64,000 bases of DNA from Pantoea sp. alder81 (GTDB lineage: Bacteria > Pseudomonadota > Gammaproteobacteria > Enterobacterales > Enterobacteriaceae), in contig NZ_JAIUDA010000004.1 in NCBI RefSeq assembly GCF_020179835.1, forward strand, positions 434,001 through 498,000, read 5' to 3'. Position 1 is the stretch's first letter; each line of letters begins with the position of its first letter. A model generated the notes under the pieces. That model saw nothing but the letters and a program-made list of their open reading frames with translations, did no database searches and was not told the origin of the DNA. A program made the translations under genes and the position numbers. This document shows positions 28,166 to 36,085 of this stretch, piece after piece.

Positions 28166-29605
28166 TTACGCAGGTTTGTGTTGCTGGGCCTTGCGGCCGC
28201 GCTGCTTACGCAGTCTATCTATCAGTTTGTGGGCTTCTGCTTTGGTGGCGACAGCAGGAGACGAGCCTTTCAACGGCTTACGCGCCGTTTCACTCAGCGT
28301 TAACACGGTAATCAGGCCTACAACCCCGGCGCCCATCATGTAATAAGCGGGCATCATGGCATTGTGCGTGGTGTCCACCAGCCAGGCAGTGATCAACGGT
28401 GTGGTTCCGCCAAACAACGACACTGACAAGTTAAAGCCAATCGCTAATGCGCTGTAGCGAATATCGGTGACAAAAAGCGCCGGTAACGTTGCAGGCATGG
28501 TGCCGCTAAAGCAGGTATGCAATAAACCTAATACGGCCAACCCGGCAAATACCAGCATCATATTGCCGGATCCAATGAGCATATAGCTGGGAATAGCCAG
28601 TAAGATTAAGCCCAATGCACCCAAACCAATCACCGGCTTACGACCAATACGGTCGGTTAAATGTCCCCACATTAAGGTTAATGGCATCATAATAAACATA
28701 ATTACCATCACCAACATGAGCCCTGACAATTCACTCATGCCCAATACGCCGGTTAAATAACTTGGCATATAAGCCGTTAACATATAATTAGAAACGTTAA
28801 ATAACAGTACCAGACCAATACATTTCAGCAGCGGTTTGCTTTGCACACGCAGCATTTTGAGCAAAGTTAACTGCGGCTTATTGTGCTCAAGCTCTTCGCG
28901 CTTATCCATATGCTCTTTAAACGCCGGTGTTTCTTCGAGTTTCAGGCGAATATAGAGGCCAAATAAACCTAAGGGTGCAGCCAGGAAAAAGGGAATACGC
29001 CAGCCCCAATCCATCATTGCCTGATGCGGTAATAGCGCAATCATGCCGGTCACCAGGCTCGCACCGAGCAGGTAACCCGCGAGTGTGCCGAATTCCAGGA
29101 AGCTGCCCATAAAGCCACGACGCTTATCGGTGGAGTATTCCGCGATAAAGGTTGCTGCACCACCGTATTCGCCGCCGGTGGAGAAACCCTGCAGCAGGCG
29201 CGCGGCCAGCAACAGGATCGGCGCGGCAATACCAATGCTGGCATAGCTGGGAATCAGGCCGATACAGAAGGTTCCGATGGACATCATGATCATGGTGAAG
29301 GCGAGAACCTTCTGCCGTCCAAAGCGATCGCCTAATGGCCCAAATACCATGCCGCCAATTGGACGCACTAAAAACGCAGCAGCAAAAGTACCGAAAGAGG
29401 CGATTAATTGCGCGGTATTACTGGCACCAGGAAAAAAGACCTGGCCAATAATCACGGCAAGATAGCTATATACGCCAAAATCGAACCATTCCATGGTGTT
29501 GCCTAATGCAGCAGCACCGACGGCGCGTTTTAGTAATTTTTTATCTATAACCGTAATATCATCAACGGTTAAGTCAGATTGTTTAGAAATCGTTCCGGTG
29601 CTCAT
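28166..29605 (-). CDS. proP: ProP-like MFS proton/osmolyte symporter
   Basis: A 479-residue 12-segment carrier of the metabolite:H+ symporter group. GNTMEWFDFGVYSYLAVIIG, RPIGGMVFGPLGDRFGRQKVL and LLQGFSTGGEYGGAATFIAE are signature stretches of ProP (proline/glycine betaine). The C-terminal tail is shorter than in E. coli ProP (500 residues) and lacks its long antiparallel coiled coil, so osmotic sensing may differ. It is next to the trehalose operon, suggesting a shared osmoprotection role. GGAGG precedes the ATG. A long inverted repeat sits in its leader. It could also be a related dicarboxylate carrier. Confidence 0.8.
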   Translation of the reverse strand: MSTGTISKQSDLTVDDITVIDKKLLKRAVGAAALGNTMEWFDFGVYSYLAVIIGQVFFPGASNTAQLIASFGTFAAAFLVRPIGGMVFGPLGDRFGRQKVLAFTMIMMSIGTFCIGLIPSYASIGIAAPILLLAARLLQGFSTGGEYGGAATFIAEYSTDKRRGFMGSFLEFGTLAGYLLGASLVTGMIALLPHQAMMDWGWRIPFFLAAPLGLFGLYIRLKLEETPAFKEHMDKREELEHNKPQLTLLKMLRVQSKPLLKCIGLVLLFNVSNYMLTAYMPSYLTGVLGMSELSGLMLVMVIMFIMMPLTLMWGHLTDRIGRKPVIGLGALGLILLAIPSYMLIGSGNMMLVFAGLAVLGLLHTCFSGTMPATLPALFVTDIRYSALAIGFNLSVSLFGGTTPLITAWLVDTTHNAMMPAYYMMGAGVVGLITVLTLSETARKPLKGSSPAVATKAEAHKLIDRLRKQRGRKAQQHKPA

Positions 29606-29632
29606 AAACCTCCATGAGTAAAATTAGAGCGA

Positions 29633-29685
29633 TCTTATAGCTTTCGCAGCCGAACAATTCACCAATGGAAATGAAAGCTATAAGA
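29633..29685 (-). promoter_or_regulatory. 13-base inverted repeat in the proP-like leader
   Basis: Arms TCTTATAGCTTTC (29633-29645) and GAAAGCTATAAGA (29673-29685) are perfectly complementary around a 27-base interval. The inner edge is 28 bases before the start codon. No T-run follows, so it is not a standard terminator. Possible roles: a leader RNA hairpin, or an operator for a symmetric regulator. Confidence 0.7.
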
Positions 29686-29938
29686 GGCTGAAAGGCGGAC
29701 ACCTTAGGAAATATTTTAAAGATGTGCAAGTTTGTGACATATATCCTTGCATAAAAGCGTAGCGATGAAGGTATATTCTGTCAAAGTGCTCTTGAGGTGA
29801 AATAATTGATTGTGTCGTGATGGGCGGGGTTGGTTTTATTCTGCACCATATTATGCGGTGACAGTTAGTCAACCAGGTAATTATGCTGCAGCAATTCACG
29901 CCGCATCAACTTCAGCGGCGGAACTCAGGGTGAGTCAA
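29686..29938. other. Intergenic region upstream of the ProP-like gene
   Basis: The 253 bases between the leader hairpin and the next gene hold no credible frame. They should contain the promoter of the carrier gene. I see nothing else that can be named. Confidence 0.5.
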
Positions 29939-30181
29939 TCATTTGAACAAGGCACTGACGATTGAGCTTAATACCGAACCCGTGACGAAAGCATGATGCG
30001 TGACGTTGTCTTGATTTTGTATATCCGCTAACCGTTTTAACGCCGCTTCCGGACTTGCCGCTTCGACTTCTTCATCTAACTTCTTATAGCCTTTTGAAAT
30101 CAACAAGACGGCGCTCTCGACATCGTTTCTTTCGACAGTGGCGACGACCTGATCATTTCGATAGAAGATGTAATCTGGCAT
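29939..30181 (-). CDS. Small protein of unknown function
   Basis: An 80-residue product if started at the ATG at 30181 (MPDYIFYRNDQ); the ATG at 30187 is a close alternative. Both follow TAGGGAAA, and the longer frame to 30220 has no ribosome site. The protein opens with a beta-hairpin-like region (YIFYRNDQVVATVERND), then helices (ESAVLLISKGYKKLDEEVEA and PEAALKRLADIQN). No recognised domain, no membrane segment. Transcribed away from the DUF1203 gene. Confidence 0.62.
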   Translation of the reverse strand: MPDYIFYRNDQVVATVERNDVESAVLLISKGYKKLDEEVEAASPEAALKRLADIQNQDNVTHHAFVTGSVLSSIVSALFK

Positions 30182-30372
30182 GGTCATTTTCCCTATAAGC
30201 AAGCACATACTGCATTTCAAAGTTGTCTACTGTATCAAATCCTGCTTCAGGACGTTAAGGCGGTAATCACAATTGCGGCTATGAAACATAATCCACTGTC
30301 CGTTTCCAGCGAGCAACGATTTGCGCGATCGCGTTTACTGCAGAACGACCCATATTTTAAGCAGGAGACGGT

Positions 30373-30846
30373 ATGCACTATGTCATTAGCGGATTGAAAA
30401 GCAGCGATTTTGCCCATTTGTACGGCCGGGATGATGAATATCTGGCACAGCACAACGCACGACGGGTGCTAGCCAGTCCTGACTCCGCTTTACCTGACCG
30501 TATTGGGTTGAAAGATGTGCCCTCGGGCGAGAATGCAATCTTGCTCAATCACACTTATCAACCTGCGCAATCGCCTTACCATGGGCAGCACGCCATCTTC
30601 ATTCATGAAGGTTGTATAAAGTCTGGCCTCTTCTACAACGAGATCCCGGAGTATCTCGCCAAGCGTCAACTCTCACTGCGAGCATTCAATATTGAGCATT
30701 GCATTATCGCGGCGGAGTTGGCGACAGGTGAAGATATCGAGCCTATGGTGTTAACGCTGTTGCAGATGCCTGAAACGGCTTATATCCATGCCCACACTGC
30801 GCGGTACGGCTGCTATCTGGCGGCGATTCGTAAGCAAGAGGGTTAA
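30373..30846 (+). CDS. DUF1203-family protein
   Basis: A 157-residue soluble protein that fits the DUF1203 pattern: an N-terminal section of mixed strands, LLNHTYQPAQSPYHGQHAIFIHEGC in the middle, then IPEYLAKRQLSLRAFN and HAHTARYGCYLAAIRK at the end. The function of the family is unknown; the conserved His residues (HAIFIHEGC, HAHTARYGC) could hint at metal or substrate binding. ATG follows AGGAG. It is a single gene ending before a strong terminator. Confidence 0.75.
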   Translation: MHYVISGLKSSDFAHLYGRDDEYLAQHNARRVLASPDSALPDRIGLKDVPSGENAILLNHTYQPAQSPYHGQHAIFIHEGCIKSGLFYNEIPEYLAKRQLSLRAFNIEHCIIAAELATGEDIEPMVLTLLQMPETAYIHAHTARYGCYLAAIRKQEG

Positions 30847-30943
30847 CTTATTCTTTAGAGGCCTATTTTTATATTTTTAGCGCTAAACCTGTTGTGGCGT
30901 AGCCGAAAGCCAATAGCATTTTCCGCCCTTACCCGCAGTGCCG

Positions 30944-30981
30944 ACCTGCTTAGCCTTCCAAAGGAGTGAAGCAGGTTTTTT
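30944..30981 (+). terminator. Rho-independent terminator before the IclR cluster
   Basis: ACCTGCTT and AAGCAGGT pair around a 17-base loop and are followed by six T residues. It insulates the MFS/IclR cluster from the DUF1203 gene, although 100 bases separate it from that gene's stop. Confidence 0.75.
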
Positions 30982-31110
30982 CGTTTTAAAGACCTGCCTT
31001 CGATCACAATTCAATCTACAGTCATCGGCGATTTTGTGATTCGCTCCTCATCCCAGGTTACGGGGCAGTTTGCTTTGCAGCGTTTCTGATAGTTTATATT
31101 GTACAACCTG

Positions 31111-31127
31111 GTTTTACACAATAAAAC
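31111..31127. promoter_or_regulatory. Candidate IclR operator, first copy
   Basis: GTTTTAC, ACA, ATAAAAC: an inverted repeat with one mismatch, inside a 41-base segment (31093-31133) that is repeated at 33429-33469 with 35 identical positions. It lies 47 bases before the first MFS gene of the cluster. Confidence 0.75.
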
Positions 31128-31173
31128 AAAGCGTCTTTTCCTGATAATCCTAATCAGCCCCTGCGAGGAAAGA

Positions 31174-32514
31174 ATGACTGAACAAACACTGAAACAGACG
31201 CCGGTCTCGGCGCTGGAACGCGAAACCATGCGGCGAGTAATCTGGCGCATCTTGCCGTTCCTGGTGGTGAGCTATCTGGTGTCCATTATCGATCGCGGCA
31301 ATATCGGCATGGCCGCGCTACAGATGAACGAAGATCTTGGCCTAAGCAAAGCCGCCTTTGGTTTTGCCAGTAGTCTGTACTTCGTGGCGTATTTCCTGTT
31401 TGAGGTACCCAGTAACCTGGCGATGCAGAAAGTCGGCGCGCGTTTGTGGATCCCGCGCATCATGATTAGCTGGGGCATCGTGTCAATGTGCATGGCGCTG
31501 GTGGAGACCTCTTCCTCATTGTATGTGCTGCGTTTTTTACTCGGTGCCGCCGAAGCTGGATTCTTCCCTGGCGTGGTGTTGTATCTGACCTGGTGGATCC
31601 CTGCGCGTTATCGCGCGCGTATTATTGCCTCGTTTATGGTGGCGATCCCGCTGGCAAACTTTATCGGTTCACCACTTTCTGGATTGATACTCACACTCGA
31701 CGGATGGATGGGACTGCGCGGCTGGCATCTGCTGTTCATCATTGAAGGATTGCCTGCCGTATTGCTCGGCATTGCCGCTTATTTTGTCCTGAGCAATCGC
31801 CCACACGAAGCGCGTTGGCTCAGCGGTGAGCAGAAGCAGTGGCTGGAAGGCACGCTGCAGGCCGAACGTCAGCAGCAAAAAAACATCGGTCATATCTCAA
31901 CCTGGCAGTTGCTAAAGCACAAGCATATCTGGCTGATGGCACTGATCTACTCAGGCGCGTCTGCGGCCGGCACGACGCTCAGCGTCTGGTCACCTCAGCT
32001 GCTGAAGTCATTCCAGCTCGATAATCTCACCACCGGGATGCTCAATGCGATCCCCTATGGCCTGGCGTCGGTATTGATGGTTGTGTGGGGACGTAGCTCG
32101 GATCGTACTGGCGAACGACGCTGGCACACGGCGTTAACGTTGTTCATGATCGCTGGAGGTATTTTCGCCGCCTTTATCAGCCTGTCGTTACCAGCAACCA
32201 TCATTATCATGAGCCTGATTCTGGTCGGTGCTTATTCCATGAAAGGGCCATTCTGGGCACTGGCGGCAGGATGGATGAGCAGTCAATCCGCTGCAGCAGG
32301 GCTGGCGGCGATAGGGGCGATCGCCAATCTGATTGGTGGTGCGGTGATGGTGAATGCTTACGGCATCATCAATGAAAAGACCGGTAGTCATACTTTGGCA
32401 CTGTTGCCTTTGGCCGCGCTGTGTCTGGCGGGAGGGATTGCCGTGGTGATCATGGGGCGTAATCTTTCGCAGGGCCAGAAGGCGGAAGGTAGCTTGTCGA
32501 GTCACTCATCCTGA
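31174..32514 (+). CDS. MFS transporter, anion:cation symporter type
   Basis: A 446-residue 12-segment carrier of the ACS family (hexuronate/galactonate/tartrate type). SYLVSIIDRGNIGMAALQMNEDLG and GARLWIPRIMISWGIV are characteristic early stretches, and LGAAEAGFFPGVVLYLTWWIP is the family signature. The ATG at 31174 follows GAGGAAAG; the longer frame has no support. An operator matching the one before the RraA-like gene lies upstream. It probably imports the organic acid or sugar acid processed by that cluster. Confidence 0.88.
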   Translation: MTEQTLKQTPVSALERETMRRVIWRILPFLVVSYLVSIIDRGNIGMAALQMNEDLGLSKAAFGFASSLYFVAYFLFEVPSNLAMQKVGARLWIPRIMISWGIVSMCMALVETSSSLYVLRFLLGAAEAGFFPGVVLYLTWWIPARYRARIIASFMVAIPLANFIGSPLSGLILTLDGWMGLRGWHLLFIIEGLPAVLLGIAAYFVLSNRPHEARWLSGEQKQWLEGTLQAERQQQKNIGHISTWQLLKHKHIWLMALIYSGASAAGTTLSVWSPQLLKSFQLDNLTTGMLNAIPYGLASVLMVVWGRSSDRTGERRWHTALTLFMIAGGIFAAFISLSLPATIIIMSLILVGAYSMKGPFWALAAGWMSSQSAAAGLAAIGAIANLIGGAVMVNAYGIINEKTGSHTLALLPLAALCLAGGIAVVIMGRNLSQGQKAEGSLSSHSS

Positions 32515-32577
32515 ACTGACTCAATGTGAGACTTCCGGGCACACTGTGGTGAGCCCGGAAGCTATCTGTCACAACCA

Positions 32578-33309
32578 TCAGTTATCGGTTGTCAGTACGT
32601 CCTCACCGTATTGCGCACTGCAAAACAACTTTGATGCACCTAATTTCAAAGAGAGTCGCGCGGCACTCTGGCTCATTTGCTGGGTCAGGCCATCGTCACG
32701 GCGCGATTCAATCAGGCGCGAGGCCGGGCCGGTTAACGCTAGGGCTGCAATCAATTTATCGTTCACGCCGAATACCGGCATCGCGAAGGCGGCAGTGTGG
32801 GGATCGCGTGCGCCAGAGGTATACAACGGCAGGCGCGGATTCTCATCAAACACGGCTTCGTTCTGTCCCCAGTAGCGCAGCACCTGGCTAATCGCAGACT
32901 GATCGAGCGGAAATATCGTGCCAGGCAAACGACTGTGCCGCAAACCTTCCGAAGCCTCGGCGCGGAATAAGCACATGCGTTGACCACCTTCAATCACATA
33001 CCAACTGGCGCTCTCATGGGTAGCCAACGCCAGTTGCTGCAACTCGGGCTGCACCACACTAGCCAGATGGAAAGATTGCTCATACAACTTGCCCAGATAA
33101 AGCAAGCGTGGCCCCAGTCCATAGCTACCGTTTTCATGGCGCACCACGTAGTTCATTCGTTCGAGAGAATTCATCAGGCGATAAACCGTGGTTTTGTGGT
33201 AACCCGACGCCTGCGACAACGCAGTCAGCGTCAGGCTATCGTCGCCTGGACGGAAACAGTCCAGCAGCGCTAACGCCTTTTCCACCGCAATAACGCCTTC
33301 ATTTCCCAT
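32578..33309 (-). CDS. IclR-family transcriptional regulator
   Basis: A 243-residue regulator. The N-terminal winged helix (about 8-70) contains LTALSQASGYHKTTVYRLMNSLE. The IclR effector domain follows (about 85-240), with SAISQVLRYW and RDPHTAAFAMPVFG. It is transcribed against the MFS and RraA-like genes on either side, both of which carry matching palindromes in their promoters. It is the probable repressor or activator of the whole cluster. The effector would be a pathway acid. Confidence 0.92.
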   Translation of the reverse strand: MGNEGVIAVEKALALLDCFRPGDDSLTLTALSQASGYHKTTVYRLMNSLERMNYVVRHENGSYGLGPRLLYLGKLYEQSFHLASVVQPELQQLALATHESASWYVIEGGQRMCLFRAEASEGLRHSRLPGTIFPLDQSAISQVLRYWGQNEAVFDENPRLPLYTSGARDPHTAAFAMPVFGVNDKLIAALALTGPASRLIESRRDDGLTQQMSQSAARLSLKLGASKLFCSAQYGEDVLTTDN

Positions 33310-33446
33310 GCATTCCTCCTGTTTTGAACGACAACGAGTGTACCTGAATTTTTGTGAGTCACCTCGTGTTTACGTCACAAACGCCGTTAAGGCTATGGCT
33401 AAATCTGCCTCGCCCTGGCTATAGTTGTTTTATATTGTACACATGT

Positions 33447-33463
33447 GTTTTACACAGTAAAAC
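33447..33463. promoter_or_regulatory. Candidate IclR operator, second copy
   Basis: GTTTTAC, ACA, GTAAAAC: a perfect 7-base inverted repeat with a three-base spacer, 14 bases before the start of the RraA-like gene. It is embedded in the 41-base repeat shared with the first MFS promoter. It also lies in the divergent gap with iclR. Confidence 0.78.
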
Positions 33464-33477
33464 AAAGCGAGGAAGAG

Positions 33478-34170
33478 ATGAGCATTCACACTACTGCAAT
33501 GATCCAACGAAATATCAGCCGCGTGACCCCGGAAGAAGTGCAACAAGCTGCTGAGTATCAGGCGGCGATACTGGCGGATGTTGCCGGGCGTCGCGGCACG
33601 CTGCACGGCAGAATCAAACCGCTCTCACCGCAAATGAAAGTGGCGGGTCCGGCCATCACCGTTGAGGTACGTCCGGGTGACAATCTGGCCATTCATGCTG
33701 CACTGGCCATTGCCCAACCTGGCGATGTGATTGTGGTGGATGGCAAGGGCGACCTCAGTTGCGCGTTGCTAGGGGAGATTATGGCGACCCAGGCAGAGGC
33801 TTCCGGTATTGCAGGCATCATCATTGATGGTGCAGTGCGTGATGCCGACATGCTGAGCAAACAACCCTATCCAGTGTTCGCTGCAGGGTTGAATCCTTGT
33901 GGCCCCACCAAACTGATTCCGGGCCGCGTCAATCATCCTATTTCCGTTGCCGGGGCACAGATTCAGGCCGGTGATTTGGTGGTGGGTGATGTTGATGGCG
34001 TAGTGGTGATCCCACGTGATGAAGTGCAGGCCATCATTGCCTTAGCGAAGAAAAAGCTGGACGGCGAAACCCAGCGCATTGCTGCCATCCGTGCCGGTGA
34101 TACGCGCGCGCCATGGCTTGAGAACGCACTGCGCCAGGCGGGCATGCTGGCAGAAGGGGAGACGCTGTGA
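33478..34170 (+). CDS. RraA-like / HMG aldolase-family protein
   Basis: A 230-residue protein of the RraA/4-carboxy-4-hydroxy-2-oxoadipate aldolase family. VVDGKGDLSCALLGEIMATQA and GIIIDGAVRDADML contain the conserved Gly and the Arg-Asp pair used for substrate and divalent metal binding. VVGDVDGVVVIP is the closing motif. The ATG at 33478 follows GAGGAAGAG. It overlaps the following gene. In this context it is likely an aldolase or lyase acting on a branched or long keto-acid, not the RNase E inhibitor; the substrate is unproven. Confidence 0.85.
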   Translation: MSIHTTAMIQRNISRVTPEEVQQAAEYQAAILADVAGRRGTLHGRIKPLSPQMKVAGPAITVEVRPGDNLAIHAALAIAQPGDVIVVDGKGDLSCALLGEIMATQAEASGIAGIIIDGAVRDADMLSKQPYPVFAAGLNPCGPTKLIPGRVNHPISVAGAQIQAGDLVVGDVDGVVVIPRDEVQAIIALAKKKLDGETQRIAAIRAGDTRAPWLENALRQAGMLAEGETL

Positions 34171-35120
34171 TGGTGAAACCACCGGTCATTCTGATTACCG
34201 GCAGCGATCTCGCTGCCGAAGCGGTAGCCATACTCCGTGGATTTGAGTTGGTATATGCGGGTAAACAACCCACAGAAACGCAGTTGATTGCCCTGTGCCA
34301 CCAGCACAATCCGGTGGCGATTTTGGTGCGTTACGGAAAAATCAACGCAGCAGTGATGGATGCCGCCCCGGCCTTGCGGGTGATCTCCAAACACGGCAGT
34401 GGTATTGATGTCATTGACCAGCAAGCCGCCGCCGCACGCCAGATACGTGTCTGTTCTGCGCCGGGTGCTAACGCCGCGGCCGTAGCAGAACACACCTGGG
34501 CATTGATCCTGGCCTGTGCCAAATCGGTGTTGCCGCTGGATGCGCGCCTGCGTGCAGGCTTTTGGGATAAATCGACACACAAATCGATTGAACTGGAAGG
34601 GCGAGTATTAGGGTTAATTGGTTTGGGGGCGATCGGCAGTCGCGTGGCTCGGATCGGGAATGCATTGGGCATGCGGGTCGTGGCTTATGATCCTTTCGCG
34701 CGTGAATTACCACCGGCCTGTGAATCGGTTAATAGCCTTGAAACCCTGCTGGCGCAGGCTGATGTGGTGTCGCTGCACTGCCCACTGACAGAGTCCAATC
34801 GTGAAATGATCAATGCCGATACGCTGGCGAAGTGCAAGCCCGGCGCAATCCTGGTTAACACCGCGCGAGGCGGGTTAATCAACGAGGCGGCGCTCGCTGA
34901 TGCGCTGCAGTCCGGCAGGTTACATTGGGCAGCATTGGACAGTTTCAGCGTTGAGCCGTTGACAGCACCGCACCGCTGGCAGGGCATCAGTAACGTGATC
35001 CTTTCTCCACATATTGGTGGCGTGAGCGATGCCTCCTACATCCGCATGGGAACGGTGGCGGCACAGAATATTTTGCAGGCGCTGGCAGATACGCCGCTGG
35101 AAGAGGGTGTGTCACCATGA
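34170..35120 (+). CDS. D-2-hydroxyacid dehydrogenase
   Basis: A 316-residue NAD(P)-dependent dehydrogenase of the SerA/glyoxylate reductase type. The Rossmann motif is GLIGLGAIGSRVARIG (about residues 148-163). Catalytic Arg is in NTARGGLINEAALADAL, Glu in DSFSVEPL and His in LSPHIGG. ATG at 34170 shares its first base with the RraA-like stop codon; GTG at 34167 is an alternative. It oxidises or reduces a 2-hydroxy/2-keto acid within the IclR cluster. Confidence 0.9.
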   Translation: MVKPPVILITGSDLAAEAVAILRGFELVYAGKQPTETQLIALCHQHNPVAILVRYGKINAAVMDAAPALRVISKHGSGIDVIDQQAAAARQIRVCSAPGANAAAVAEHTWALILACAKSVLPLDARLRAGFWDKSTHKSIELEGRVLGLIGLGAIGSRVARIGNALGMRVVAYDPFARELPPACESVNSLETLLAQADVVSLHCPLTESNREMINADTLAKCKPGAILVNTARGGLINEAALADALQSGRLHWAALDSFSVEPLTAPHRWQGISNVILSPHIGGVSDASYIRMGTVAAQNILQALADTPLEEGVSP

Positions 35121-36049
35121 TCAGCCTGACTCAACCGGAAATCCGCCAGGCCGAGGTGTTCAGCCGCTTGCCCGACCATTTCAGAAAACCCGATCCGGCG
35201 AATGCCTGGTCAGCAGCCAATCGCGGTGGTCAGGCTGTTGACTCCTTTCTGGAAGGGCCTGTCTGGCATCCTTCAGGCTGTCTTTACCTCACCGATATCC
35301 CCTACGGCAGAATCTTTCGGGTGGATATGCAGGGCGAGTGGGAGTTGATCGTTCAGTATCAGGGCGAACCCAACGGCATGAAGTTGCTGGATGAAGACAC
35401 GTTGCTGATCACTGATTACCAAAACGGATTGATGAAACTTTCTCTCATCGACCGAACCGTCACGCCATGGCTGACGCGTCGCAACAGCGAAAGTTTCAAA
35501 GGCGTCAACGATCTGACGTTTGACCGTCAAGGCAATCTCTATTTCACCGATCAGGGGCAAACGGGTCTGCATGATCCTACCGGACGCGTGTACCGCTTAT
35601 CGGTGGAAGGTCGTCTCGATTTGTTGCTGGATAATTGCCCAAGCCCAAACGGACTGGTGTTATCACCGGATGAGAGTCTGCTGTATGTGGCGATGACGCG
35701 CGGAAATTGTATCTGGCGCGTACCGCTGCAAAACGACGGTTCGGTTAGCAAGGTCGGGCAGTTCTTCACTTCACATGGCCCGAGCGGACCCGATGGACTC
35801 GCCATCAATACCGAAGGCGAATTGCTGATTGCCAATCCCGGGTTAGGCCGCCTGTGGTTATTGAATGCGCTCGCGGAACCCATCCAAATCATTACCAGCC
35901 CAGCGGGGCGCTCGACCACCAATGTCTGTTACGGCGGTGCCGAGCGCCGGCAGCTGTTTATCACCGAGTCGGTCACCGGCTCAATCCTGACCTGCGACAT
36001 GGCCCATCCCGGTGCAGTGCTGTCAGGCCGTTCCACTCCAGCAAGCTAA
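35117..36049 (+). CDS. SMP-30/gluconolactonase-like lactonase
   Basis: A 310-residue six-bladed beta-propeller enzyme. FLEGPVWHPSGCLYLTDIPYGRI gives the metal-binding Glu near the N-terminus; FKGVNDLTFDRQGNLYFTDQGQ, NCPSPNGLVLSPDES and GPDGLAINTEGELLIAN hold the other family residues (Asn, Asp). Such enzymes open sugar-acid lactones using a divalent cation. The start overlaps the dehydrogenase gene by four bases. It suggests that the substrate of the cluster enters as, or passes through, a lactone. Confidence 0.9.
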   Translation: MISLTQPEIRQAEVFSRLPDHFRKPDPANAWSAANRGGQAVDSFLEGPVWHPSGCLYLTDIPYGRIFRVDMQGEWELIVQYQGEPNGMKLLDEDTLLITDYQNGLMKLSLIDRTVTPWLTRRNSESFKGVNDLTFDRQGNLYFTDQGQTGLHDPTGRVYRLSVEGRLDLLLDNCPSPNGLVLSPDESLLYVAMTRGNCIWRVPLQNDGSVSKVGQFFTSHGPSGPDGLAINTEGELLIANPGLGRLWLLNALAEPIQIITSPAGRSTTNVCYGGAERRQLFITESVTGSILTCDMAHPGAVLSGRSTPAS

Positions 36050-36085
36050 CAATAACAGGTGCCACAGAGCACCATGGAGCATCAC

